Of a stretch of 7,020 nt of DNA, positions 1 to 6,628 are shown piece by piece; position 1 is the stretch's first letter; every line of letters starts with the position of its first letter. Source of the DNA: WQTU01 sp031548835 (lineage in GTDB: Bacteria > Spirochaetota > Spirochaetia > CADAEX01); the NCBI GenBank assembly GCA_031548835.1, contig JAVBQS010000036.1, forward strand, positions 1 through 7,020, written 5' to 3'. Under the pieces are notes generated by a model. It did no database searches. It saw only the letters and a list, made by a program, of their open reading frames with translations, and was not told where the DNA came from. Position numbers and translations under genes: made by a program.

Positions 1-2
1 CT

Positions 3-593
3 CTTCTTATATGTTCCCATCTTGGGAATGCAGAACTGCTGCGTGCGCTTGCAAGTTTTAACCGCACAGGTGTTTCACATGAGATTTCAGTAACATCTGT
101 TGTTGATTTTTCAGGAACTGCCTATTTTAACAAAATGCTTAAAGAATTAAATCCCCAGTCGCTTTTAAATAGTATAAATTCAAATGATATAGGCCCAGAC
201 ACAAAAACAATATTACAGGAAAAAATAGCAAAAGGCGGGCTTGTTGTAATTGCAGGAGACAGAACTTCAGCAAATACCCGCAATAAGTATTTCTCATTTC
301 CTTTTTTAAATAAAACAGCGCCATTTGCTTATGGATCTTTTTTTCTTGCATCTTTGCTTGATGCTCCTACATATTTTGTTTTTGCGCTTAGAAAAAAAGA
401 TATCTCATTATCGCCTGAATATGATATGCATGTGCATAAAAGCAATATTTCTTTTAACTGTTCCCGCAGGGAAAGAGAAGAACGTATCCAAAAGCTTGCG
501 CAGGATTTTGCTTTTCAGCTTGAAACATACTGCAAAAAATATCCATATCAATGGTATAATTTTTATGATTTTTGGGCAGAACCGGAGGTGTGA
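3..593 (+). CDS. LpxL-type (LABLAT) acyltransferase of an aryl polyene cluster, 5' truncated
   Basis: The frame is open from base 3 with no stop and continues off the left edge, so only the C-terminal 196 residues are visible. The ATG at 135 is internal, because conserved sequence lies upstream of it. At codons 18-35 the frame reads SHLGNAELLRAL, carrying the H-x4-E form of the catalytic HX4(D/E) motif of lipid A lauroyl/myristoyl acyltransferases. Further on come an AGDR block and a PFAYGSFFLA block, and the protein ends with PYQWYNFYDFW, typical of the acyltransferases in APE clusters. Such enzymes are inner-membrane associated and transfer an acyl group from ACP to a lipid acceptor; here the acyl group may be the finished polyene (inference). 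In several APE clusters this domain is fused to an N-terminal family 2 glycosyltransferase; whether that holds here is not visible. The stop TGA lies 4 nt before the thioesterase ATG, so the genes are co-transcribed. Confidence 0.88.
   Translation, partial: LLICSHLGNAELLRALASFNRTGVSHEISVTSVVDFSGTAYFNKMLKELNPQSLLNSINSNDIGPDTKTILQEKIAKGGLVVIAGDRTSANTRNKYFSFPFLNKTAPFAYGSFFLASLLDAPTYFVFALRKKDISLSPEYDMHVHKSNISFNCSRREREERIQKLAQDFAFQLETYCKKYPYQWYNFYDFWAEPEV
584..588 (+). promoter_or_regulatory. Ribosome binding site that fixes the thioesterase start
   Basis: GGAGG sits inside the last codons of the acyltransferase gene, 9 nt before the ATG at 598. The thioesterase frame is open further upstream to an ATG at 325, but that extension would run within the acyltransferase gene and lacks family similarity. 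This site therefore argues for the 598 start. Confidence 0.8.
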
Positions 594-597
594 GAAA

Positions 598-1044
598 ATG
601 GATTCATATAATTTAACTGCCAGTATAGAATTTAATGTTGAATTTTATGATGTTGATTCAATGAAAATTGTGTGGCATGGCAACTATGTAAAATATTTTG
701 AAAAAGCCCGCTGTGCTCTTCTTGAAAAAATAGGATATGACTATATAAAAATGGAAGAGAGCGGATATGCTTTTCCTGTAACTGATATGAGAATAAAATA
801 TATAAGGCCTCTTAAATTCGGAGACAGGGTAAGAGCAACAGCTATTCTTGAAGAATATGAAAATTGTTTAAAAATCAGATATGAACTTAGCAATGCAGAA
901 ACAGGAGTTGTAACAACAAAAGGTATGAGCAGCCAGATGGCGTATGATATTACAGAAGACAGTTCCTGTTTTGTATGCCCGCAGATTTTTATAGATTGTG
1001 TAGAATCATTATTAATGCAATTTGATAAAGTAGAGAGCCGGTGA
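598..1044 (+). CDS. apeK: Hotdog-fold acyl thioesterase (4-hydroxybenzoyl-CoA thioesterase / YbgC family), APE cluster
   Basis: The 148-residue product is the usual length for a single-domain 4HBT/YbgC thioesterase. Residues 17-30 read YDVDSMKIVWHGNY, followed by YFEKAR at 33-38. This is the family active-site segment, and Asp20 aligns with the catalytic Asp of 4-hydroxybenzoyl-CoA thioesterase. A further conserved stretch is IKYIRPLKFGD in the middle of the protein. There is no signal peptide or membrane segment, so it acts in the cytoplasm, hydrolysing acyl-CoA or acyl-ACP thioesters. In APE clusters a thioesterase at this position (ApeK) is thought to release or edit ACP-bound intermediates; its true substrate cannot be read from sequence. 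The start at 598 is set by GGAGG at 584-588. It overlaps the next gene by 4 nt (GTGA), which points to translational coupling. The symbol is given from family and gene order. Confidence 0.88.
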   Translation: MDSYNLTASIEFNVEFYDVDSMKIVWHGNYVKYFEKARCALLEKIGYDYIKMEESGYAFPVTDMRIKYIRPLKFGDRVRATAILEEYENCLKIRYELSNAETGVVTTKGMSSQMAYDITEDSSCFVCPQIFIDCVESLLMQFDKVESR

Positions 1045-1709
1045 ACCGTTTTATCTATTTTTTAATTATATGCCTCTTATGCTTATCTATTACTCCTCTT
1101 TATTCCGAAGAGATGCCGGAAAATTCTGTTTTTAAATTTCCCCTCTCGGGAAAAAATTCTATACGCTTTACACAAGTATGTAGTATTTTGGCAAAACACA
1201 GCTATATAAAAGGAAATTTTAATCAGGAAAAAATTATAAAAAGATTAAACCGTTCACTTATATCTAATGGGAATTTTATTATTGCAGCTGAATATGGAAT
1301 TGTATGGGAAACTCTAAAACCATTTCCATCAACAATGGCAGTAGGACGCGATTATATTATTCAGTCAACTCCAGGTAGTTCAAAAACAAAACTGGATGCA
1401 GCAGGAAATGAAACATTTATAAGACTTGCAGAAATAATAAGTGCTGTTTTTTCAGGCAACTCAAGCCGGCTTATCAATAATTTTAATATTTATTTTACAG
1501 AATCAGGCAGCACATGGACAGTAGGGCTTATTCCTTCGGAAAATGCAATACTTTCTTTTGTTTCAGGAATTGTAATGAGCGGCGATTCTGTTATCAAACA
1601 TATAACACTATATGAACAAAACAGCGATATAATATATTATGAATTATCACACCATACTTTTCCGGGAGCTTTAACAACAAGTGAAAAAAAGTTCTTTTCT
1701 GCAGACTAA
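1041..1709 (+). CDS. apeL: LolA-like periplasmic outer-membrane lipoprotein/lipid carrier, APE cluster
   Basis: The 222-residue product starts at GTG. It has a clear Sec signal peptide: Arg near the N-terminus, a hydrophobic core over about residues 5-19, and probable cleavage after LYS at about residue 22. The mature part carries the LolA-like pattern of APE clusters: KGNFNQEK, then SNGNFIIAAEYGIVWET, then PFPST, with FNIYFTESGSTWTVGL further on. In LolA this fold is an open beta-barrel that shuttles acylated cargo from the inner to the outer membrane; here the cargo is probably the polyene lipid (inference). The first in-frame ATG (residue 25) lies beyond the signal peptide, so GTG at 1041, preceded by an AG-rich stretch, is the supported start. 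Its 3' end overlaps the MMPL gene by 29 nt. Family is confident; the symbol rests on gene order. Confidence 0.85.
   Translation: MNRFIYFLIICLLCLSITPLYSEEMPENSVFKFPLSGKNSIRFTQVCSILAKHSYIKGNFNQEKIIKRLNRSLISNGNFIIAAEYGIVWETLKPFPSTMAVGRDYIIQSTPGSSKTKLDAAGNETFIRLAEIISAVFSGNSSRLINNFNIYFTESGSTWTVGLIPSENAILSFVSGIVMSGDSVIKHITLYEQNSDIIYYELSHHTFPGALTTSEKKFFSAD
1664..1668 (+). promoter_or_regulatory. Ribosome binding site for the GTG start of the exporter
   Basis: GGGAG lies inside the LolA-like gene, 12 nt before the GTG at 1681. The exporter frame has a stop (TAA) at 1672-1674 just upstream. The next in-frame ATG, at about residue 111, lies well past the first membrane helix. GTG at 1681 is therefore the only sensible start, although the spacing is longer than ideal. 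Confidence 0.6.
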
Positions 1710-4092
1710 TAAATCATCATATTATCCGGCAGTATGGATATTATTTCATGCAATAATATTTATTTTATTCGGCTTATCTTTTATTTTTATAGGTAGAGTG
1801 CATATTGCCGCAGACCTTTTCGATATCCTTCCTGAGTCAAGTTCCTTAAAAATTGTCTCTGCAGCAGAAAAAAAATTAAGCAGCAAAACATCGCGCAACA
1901 TTTATATTCTTGCAGGAAGCGCTAATTTTGATAATGCAAGAAATGCTGCAATTGAATTATACAATAATTTTGAAAATTCCAATTCATTTGAAAATATATC
2001 TCTTTATATTAACCAAAATACCATGAGGCAATTTACTGATTACCTCTATGATTTCCGTTACATGCTTCTTGATTCCGGCACTTATGAGCTTTTAAAAAAT
2101 GGAGAAGCTCAAAAAATTGCAGATAATGCTCTTGCTTCTGCATATGGACTTTTTAATTTTTCAAATCTTGATAATATTGAAACAGATCCTTTTTTTCTTA
2201 CAGACAGGGAATTTAAATATTTTCTGGAATCTGCATTGCTTTCAGGCGGGAGAATGGCTTTAAAACAGGATGTTCTTGCAGCCTGCCATAATGATACGTG
2301 GTATGTTATGATAAGAGGAATGCTTTCCCAAAGCGGAGTTTCTATTACAAATTCCGACAGCGCTGTAAAAAAAATATATGATTATTGTGAAAAAATATCT
2401 TTAAATAATCCTAATATCACTTTTACATTTTCAGGAGTTCCTTTTCATAGTTATGAAAGTTCTTCAAATGCACAAAGAGAAATATCTTTAATAACAACTA
2501 TTACTTTGCTTATAATTATTTTTTCATTTATATATATTTTCCGCACTCCTGTTCCTGTAATTGTTTCAGTTGCTGCAATTTCACTTTCCTGTCTGCTGGC
2601 ATCAGGTTCTGTTTTGCTTATATTCAGAGAAATACATATTTTAACATTTATTTTCGGAACTACTCTTATAGGAACATGCCTTGATTATTCTATTCATTAC
2701 TTTATAAGCTGGAAGGGAAATTCTTCATGCAGGACAGGAGACGAGATCCGCTCTCACATTTTTAGAGGAATAACGCTTGGTTTTATTTCAACTGAAATAT
2801 GTTATGCTATTTTACTATTTGCGCCTTATATAATATTAAAACAGGTTGCAGTTTTCCTTCTGGCAGGATTATTAAGTTCCTGGCTTACAGTTATTTATCT
2901 ATATCCCAGGCTAAAACTTCCTGAATCTAGAAAACGCATAATCTATAAACCTTTTAGCAATATTTATTTTAAAAATATAAACAAATATAAAATTTTTGTT
3001 ATAAAACAGATAATGCTTGTTTTAATTGTTGTAATATTATTTATTATTCTTATTTTAAAAAAAGATAATATTGGCATTGAAAACAATATAAGCAGTTTAT
3101 ATAAAATGTCTGGCAAACTTTTTGAATCAGAAAAAATTTCTGCAAAAGTACTGAATCATGGCTCATCAGGCTGGTATTTTATTATATCTGGAAAAAGCGC
3201 TGAAGAAGTTCTCCAGCATGAAGAAATATTGCGTTACCAGCTTGATCAGAAAATTAAAGAAGAAAAACTTAAATCCTATATTGCTTTATCTTTTTTTATA
3301 CCATCGATTAAAACACAGAAAGAAAATTATGAAGCTGCCAAAAATCTGCTGCCATTGGCAAAACAACAGTTTGAGTATCTTGGTTTTCCGCCTGAAACAA
3401 AAGATATATTTTACAACAACTTTATTTCTTCTGCTGAACAATATGTGACTCTTGAAAATAATATTCCTGAATATTTAAAAGAAATTATTTCAAATTTATG
3501 GATTGGCAAAATTGGAGAAAATTATTATTCATGCCTGCTTCCTCTAAAAGCAGATGATGAAACCCAGTTTAGGATAATTGCAGAAAAATCCAATAACCTA
3601 TTTTTTGTAAATAAAGTTAAAGATATAGGAAAAGAACTTGATTCACTTACTCATATTATGCTGTTTTCATTTTTAATAGCATATATAGTTATTGCTGTTG
3701 TTATTAAATTTTTCTATTCATGGAAAAACACAATACGAATCTGCTCAATACCTTTTCTGACAGTTCTTGCTATATTGACTGTTTTTGCAGCTTTAAATAT
3801 TAAGTTGGGATTTTTCTCTGTTGTAGGTATTATTCTCTCATTTGGCCTTGGAGTCGATTATATTATTTATACTGTAGAAAGCAAAAAAGCTTCAAATCCG
3901 CCTCTTACAATTTTTGCTATTTTTCTTTCATTTGCATCAACTGCAATATCATTCGGCGCTCTTGCGCTAAGTACATTTGTGCCTGTTCATATTTTCGGGT
4001 TAACAGTATTTACAGGGCTTTCAACAGCTTTTATCTGCGCAATGCTTTTAAGAGATAATTCTTCTGATGAAAACCATAAAATTTCCGGCTGA
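1681..4092 (+). CDS. apeM: MMPL/RND-family exporter, probable aryl polyene lipid transporter
   Basis: This 803-residue inner-membrane protein has the MMPL/RND layout. It has one helix at about 16-38, a large periplasmic domain to about 265, and five helices at about 267-410. The pattern then repeats: a helix at about 445-462, a second periplasmic domain to about 650, and five helices up to about 790. Each repeat carries the acidic residue of the proton relay in its fourth helix: Asp335 in GTCLDYSIHY and Asp726 in GLGVDYIIY. Both halves are intact and the size is typical of the APE-cluster exporter. It probably uses the proton gradient to move the polyene lipid out of the inner membrane, handing it to the LolA-like protein encoded upstream (inference from context). 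It starts at GTG within the upstream gene (29 nt overlap). Its last 106 nt overlap the minus-strand transferase. Several A7-A8 runs occur, in line with base composition. Confidence 0.88.
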   Translation: MKKSSFLQTNKSSYYPAVWILFHAIIFILFGLSFIFIGRVHIAADLFDILPESSSLKIVSAAEKKLSSKTSRNIYILAGSANFDNARNAAIELYNNFENSNSFENISLYINQNTMRQFTDYLYDFRYMLLDSGTYELLKNGEAQKIADNALASAYGLFNFSNLDNIETDPFFLTDREFKYFLESALLSGGRMALKQDVLAACHNDTWYVMIRGMLSQSGVSITNSDSAVKKIYDYCEKISLNNPNITFTFSGVPFHSYESSSNAQREISLITTITLLIIIFSFIYIFRTPVPVIVSVAAISLSCLLASGSVLLIFREIHILTFIFGTTLIGTCLDYSIHYFISWKGNSSCRTGDEIRSHIFRGITLGFISTEICYAILLFAPYIILKQVAVFLLAGLLSSWLTVIYLYPRLKLPESRKRIIYKPFSNIYFKNINKYKIFVIKQIMLVLIVVILFIILILKKDNIGIENNISSLYKMSGKLFESEKISAKVLNHGSSGWYFIISGKSAEEVLQHEEILRYQLDQKIKEEKLKSYIALSFFIPSIKTQKENYEAAKNLLPLAKQQFEYLGFPPETKDIFYNNFISSAEQYVTLENNIPEYLKEIISNLWIGKIGENYYSCLLPLKADDETQFRIIAEKSNNLFFVNKVKDIGKELDSLTHIMLFSFLIAYIVIAVVIKFFYSWKNTIRICSIPFLTVLAILTVFAALNIKLGFFSVVGIILSFGLGVDYIIYTVESKKASNPPLTIFAIFLSFASTAISFGALALSTFVPVHIFGLTVFTGLSTAFICAMLLRDNSSDENHKISG

Positions 4093-4796
4093 ATTGGCTG
4101 AATAATAGCATCAGTTTTTTCAATTACTGCTGCAAGAATATATTTTTCTGAAAAATCAGTTTCCAATTCATATAGAAAAAAATTAAGATTATTAAATACT
4201 GACTTTGGCAGATTAATAAATATATAAAAATAAGTTGGCATTTTTTCCATTTTACCTGACTTTCTTTTTTCAGATATTTTATTTTTATCGTTCAGCCTGA
4301 AAATTGGAGATTCTTTTATATCAAAAACAGAAAGCCCATTTGCTTTAAGAAAACATTCTTTAAGTGTCCATATATGGTAAAATCTTGAGGTTTTTTCCAA
4401 ATCTGATACAGCCTCTTCAATATAGCTCTGTTCTTCAACTGAAAAAAAATTATCTATAATTTCCTTATGCTGTTTTTTATTATTTACATATTCTATATCG
4501 CATCCTGTACGATATATGGCTGGGCTGGTGTATTTATCTTTTTCAGATAATTCTAATGCAGAAAAAGAAACAGCAGTCATTTGTATTGAGTGGGAAATAT
4601 TAAAATCAGCATGGCAGTCGCCAAAATAGGGGCGGCCAGACTGTTCTGTTTTAATAAATTTTTCTTTTGTTTTTTTATGAGAAAATACTTTTTGATCCAG
4701 CATATCAAGGATATATCTGCCTTCCATAAATCTATTTGATTGAGGCATACTCTTTTGCATATTTGACAAAAATGATAATCCTATATAAAATACCAT
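3987..4796 (-). CDS. Sfp-type 4'-phosphopantetheinyl transferase
   Basis: The 269-residue cytoplasmic enzyme transfers phosphopantetheine from CoA to a conserved Ser of carrier proteins, here probably the cluster's ACPs. All family motifs are present in order: GRPYF (54-58) and FNISHS (65-70); GCDIE (98-102), with Mg-binding Asp100 and Glu102; FFSVEEQ (117-123); and WTLKECFLKANG (143-154), with Lys146, Glu147 and Lys151. The family core ends near residue 235. The last roughly 34 residues are encoded antisense to the exporter gene and look unconserved, which explains the unusual length. The ATG at 4796 has only a weak A/G-rich site upstream (AAAGAAAA); ATG codons further in (residue 13, 17) are possible but not better. 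It is the only minus-strand gene and separates the exporter from the lipoprotein gene, although transferases are normal members of APE clusters. A Lys-rich insert lies at about residues 170-185. Confidence 0.88.
   Translation of the reverse strand: MVFYIGLSFLSNMQKSMPQSNRFMEGRYILDMLDQKVFSHKKTKEKFIKTEQSGRPYFGDCHADFNISHSIQMTAVSFSALELSEKDKYTSPAIYRTGCDIEYVNNKKQHKEIIDNFFSVEEQSYIEEAVSDLEKTSRFYHIWTLKECFLKANGLSVFDIKESPIFRLNDKNKISEKRKSGKMEKMPTYFYIFINLPKSVFNNLNFFLYELETDFSEKYILAAVIEKTDAIIQPIQPEILWFSSEELSLKSIAQIKAVESPVNTVNPKI
4087..4103. repeat. Short tandem repeat across the exporter stop codon
   Basis: GGCTGAAT occurs at 4087-4094 and again at 4096-4103, a 9-nt period. On the plus strand the first copy contains the exporter TGA stop (4090-4092). 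On the minus strand the repeat encodes IQPIQP at the junction between the transferase core and its antisense C-terminal tail. The period is a multiple of three, so copy number does not change the transferase frame. It may be a small slippage duplication; chance cannot be excluded. Confidence 0.5.
4763..4791 (+). promoter_or_regulatory. Predicted sigma70-type promoter for the lipoprotein-KS-DH block
   Basis: A perfect -35 hexamer, TTGACA (4763-4768), is followed after exactly 17 bp by TAAAAT (4786-4791), one base from the consensus -10. Initiation would fall near 4798, about 28 nt upstream of the ATG at 4826. It lies inside the first codons of the oppositely oriented transferase gene. Because the transferase gene interrupts the plus-strand operon, a promoter here is functionally expected. 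AT-rich sequence makes chance -10 boxes common, but a full TTGACA at ideal spacing is much less so. Confidence 0.65.
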
Positions 4797-4817
4797 AAAT
4801 TTTCTTTATACTCACAC

Positions 4818-4821
4818 GGAG
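4818..4821 (+). promoter_or_regulatory. Ribosome binding site of the DUF3261-like lipoprotein gene
   Basis: GGAG lies only 4 nt before the ATG at 4826, closer than usual. It still supports this start, because the next in-frame ATG (4865) falls inside the signal peptide and would remove its basic N-terminus. Confidence 0.55.
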
Positions 4822-4825
4822 AAAC

Positions 4826-5416
4826 ATGTTTTTCAAAATATATACCAGGCTCTTGTGCTTTGCTATGTTGTGTCTGGTATCCTGTGTTACCAGACATATT
4901 GATTCTTCCAATTTCTCGCCAGTATATGTGACAAATAGTGTAAAATACTCTTTGCTTCACCCATCTGATATTGAAAAACCAATAGATATGCCCCAGCATG
5001 TTTCAGGTTTATATGGACAGCAGGAATTTTCATTAGATGCATGGGTTATTGCTGATAATATGCAGATAAATATGTCACTATTTAACAATTTCGGCAATAG
5101 TATGGGAGATATTTGTTTTAATGAAAAAGAGCTATCTTTCTCTTCATCTTTTTTTCCATCAACTTTTAAACCTGAATATGTTATTGCCGATTTCCAGTTC
5201 TGTTTTTACCGCATAGAAGCGCTGGAAAATGTTTTTAAAGAACATGGATTAACATTGATAGCAAAATCAATTAAAGATGAATTTGGAAAACAGTCAGAAT
5301 TGCGTGAAATCTATGACAAAAAAAAATGTATTATTAAAATTGAAAAAACAGCAGATTCTGTAAAATATACAAATTATTTACGGGGATACTACTATCGATT
5401 GCAGGGAGAATTTTAA
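4826..5416 (+). CDS. apeN: DUF3261-like lipoprotein of the aryl polyene cluster
   Basis: The 196-residue protein starts with a basic residue and hydrophobic stretch ending in the lipobox LVSC, so Cys20 is the probable lipidated residue. Val follows at +2, with no Asp retention signal, consistent with sorting to the outer membrane. The rest resembles the DUF3261 family found between the MMPL exporter and first ketosynthase in APE clusters: an early hydrophobic strand (LDAWVIADNMQINMSLFNNFG), a central region ending in IADFQFCFY, and a C-terminal NYLRGYYYRLQ segment. The function of DUF3261 is not established; from its place beside the exporter and LolA-like carrier, it may help insert or hold the polyene lipid at the outer membrane (inference). 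A predicted promoter lies directly upstream. The stop TAA shares its last base with the ATG of the ketosynthase (TAATG), so the two are translationally coupled. A nine-A run occurs at 5318-5326. Confidence 0.75.
   Translation: MFFKIYTRLLCFAMLCLVSCVTRHIDSSNFSPVYVTNSVKYSLLHPSDIEKPIDMPQHVSGLYGQQEFSLDAWVIADNMQINMSLFNNFGNSMGDICFNEKELSFSSSFFPSTFKPEYVIADFQFCFYRIEALENVFKEHGLTLIAKSIKDEFGKQSELREIYDKKKCIIKIEKTADSVKYTNYLRGYYYRLQGEF
4839..4847 (-). promoter_or_regulatory. Weak candidate extended -10 element for the transferase gene
   Basis: Read on the minus strand this is TGGTATATA, resembling an extended -10 (TG-N-TATAAT). It would start transcription near 4832, about 36 nt before the transferase ATG. 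No recognisable -35 accompanies it and the hexamer has two mismatches, so this is only a candidate. It is the best I could find upstream of that gene. Confidence 0.25.
4871..4896. repeat. Perfect 9-bp inverted repeat in the start of the lipoprotein gene
   Basis: TGTCTGGTA (4871-4879) and TACCAGACA (4888-4896) are perfectly complementary around an 8-nt loop. An extra ATACCAG at 4842-4848 can pair instead with CTGGTAT at 4874-4880, so two mutually exclusive hairpins are possible. It lies in the lipobox-coding region, 45-70 nt after the plus-strand start codon and 75-100 nt upstream of the transferase ATG. It has no U tract and does not look like a terminator. It could be a protein-binding site or an RNA switch, or be incidental. 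Confidence 0.5.
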
Positions 5417-6624
5417 TGAAGAGGGAATCTATTTTTATTTCTGCCCCCGGAGTTATCTGCAGCGCAGGAGTAAACCGCAATCAATTTTTTAAATCTGCAA
5501 TTGACGGAGATCAGACAGGCATAACACAGATTACTGTTTCAAATGGTAAAAGTTTTTTTGTAGGCAAAGTAAAAGATTCTTATTTAAATCCTGTTTGCGA
5601 TTCTTTTGATATGAGAGTTTTAAAAATAGCTGATGCAGCTCTTAACCAAATACAATCGAAAATTGAAGCTGCGATTTCTTTATATGGAGCAGAGAGGATT
5701 GCGGTGTGTGCCGGCTCGTGCGACAATGGTTCTGACTGCTCTCTTGATGCACACAAAAGTTTTTTTTCCAAAAATACTTTTCCTGAAAATTATAAACTGA
5801 AAGCTCAAGGCGCAGCTTATCCTGCTTCATATATTTCAAAAAAATTTGGTTTAACAGGCCCATCTATTGCTATAACAACAGCATGCGCTTCAAGCGCAGG
5901 AGCAATTATAAAAGCAGCAGAACTTATAAAATCCGGCTTATGCGATGCTGCAATTGCAGGCGGCGTTGATGTTGCTTCTGAAACAGTCTTGCTTGGTTTT
6001 GATTCGCTTGAAGCTATATCAAATAATATTTGTAATCCATTTAGTAAAAACCGCAATGGTATTACAATTGGGGAAGGCGCTGCCTTTTATGTTATATCAA
6101 ATTCTGATTTTTCAAAATCAGGCATAAAACTTTTAGGCTATGGAGAAAGCGCAGATGCATACCATATGACAGCGCCGCATAGCAATGGAGAAGGCGCTGC
6201 AAAAGCAATGCGTGAAGCTATTTTAGATGCAAACATAAACCCTGAAGATATTGGATATATAAATTTGCATGGAACAGGAACATTATTAAACGACAGCATG
6301 GAGGCAAAAGCAGTTGCTGCAATATTTAAAAAATCAATAGAAACAGTTCCTGTAAGTTCCACAAAGCCGATAACAGGCCATACTCTTGGAGCTGCTGCAG
6401 CGCTGGAACTTTCATTATGCTGGATGCTGCTTAATCTATCCAAAAACAAAGAAAGTAAATTTTCTTTGCCTGTTCATTGCTGGGACAGCATATATGATGA
6501 TGCATTACCGCACCTGCATTTTGCAGGCAAGGGAGAATATATAAATAATCTGAATATTTGTATGAGCAATTCTTTTGCTTTTGGCGGATGTAATAACAGT
6601 TTAATAATTGGCAAAGAGGATTAA
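5416..6624 (+). CDS. apeO: Beta-ketoacyl-ACP synthase (FabF-like, ApeO-type)
   Basis: The 402-residue cytoplasmic condensing enzyme has the complete thiolase-fold triad. The nucleophile is Cys157 in TTACASSA, with His285 in HGTGT and His322 in GHTLGAA, followed by the C-terminal glycine-rich SNSFAFGGCNNS. It catalyses decarboxylative Claisen condensation of malonyl-ACP with the growing acyl-ACP. In APE systems the ketosynthase encoded right after the DUF3261 gene (ApeO) is the elongating KS, which works as a heterodimer with a chain-length-factor-like partner (ApeC) encoded elsewhere in the cluster; no such partner is in this window. The start at 5416 is supported by GGGAG at 5404-5408 (7 nt spacing) and a TAATG overlap with the upstream stop. 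The dehydratase follows after a 4-nt gap. The length is normal and nothing is missing. Being a KS is near certain; the ApeO assignment rests on gene order. Confidence 0.93.
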   Translation: MKRESIFISAPGVICSAGVNRNQFFKSAIDGDQTGITQITVSNGKSFFVGKVKDSYLNPVCDSFDMRVLKIADAALNQIQSKIEAAISLYGAERIAVCAGSCDNGSDCSLDAHKSFFSKNTFPENYKLKAQGAAYPASYISKKFGLTGPSIAITTACASSAGAIIKAAELIKSGLCDAAIAGGVDVASETVLLGFDSLEAISNNICNPFSKNRNGITIGEGAAFYVISNSDFSKSGIKLLGYGESADAYHMTAPHSNGEGAAKAMREAILDANINPEDIGYINLHGTGTLLNDSMEAKAVAAIFKKSIETVPVSSTKPITGHTLGAAAALELSLCWMLLNLSKNKESKFSLPVHCWDSIYDDALPHLHFAGKGEYINNLNICMSNSFAFGGCNNSLIIGKED

Positions 6625-6628
6625 TATA

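Noticed and set aside
135..593. Acyltransferase starting at the ATG at 135
   Set aside because: Conserved catalytic sequence (HLGNAE) is encoded upstream in the same open frame, so the ATG at 135 is internal and the gene is cut by the window edge.
325..597. Upstream extension of the thioesterase reading frame to an ATG at 325
   Set aside because: It lies entirely within the acyltransferase gene, has no thioesterase similarity, and a strong GGAGG site places the start at 598.
3158..3448. 96-residue plus-strand frame within the exporter gene
   Set aside because: It is out of frame with a well-supported exporter, Lys/Leu-rich without motifs, and has no convincing ribosome binding site.
4060..4110. 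Bidirectional terminator between exporter and transferase
   Set aside because: I looked for a GC-rich hairpin with flanking T runs near the two stop codons and found none; the genes overlap instead.
4781..4999. 72-residue minus-strand frame upstream of the transferase
   Set aside because: It is antisense to the signal peptide region of the lipoprotein gene and shows no recognisable domain; best explained as a shadow.
5580..6449. Several minus-strand frames antisense to the ketosynthase
   Set aside because: They mirror the strongly supported ketosynthase, have low-complexity Ala/Ser composition and show no motifs or ribosome binding sites.
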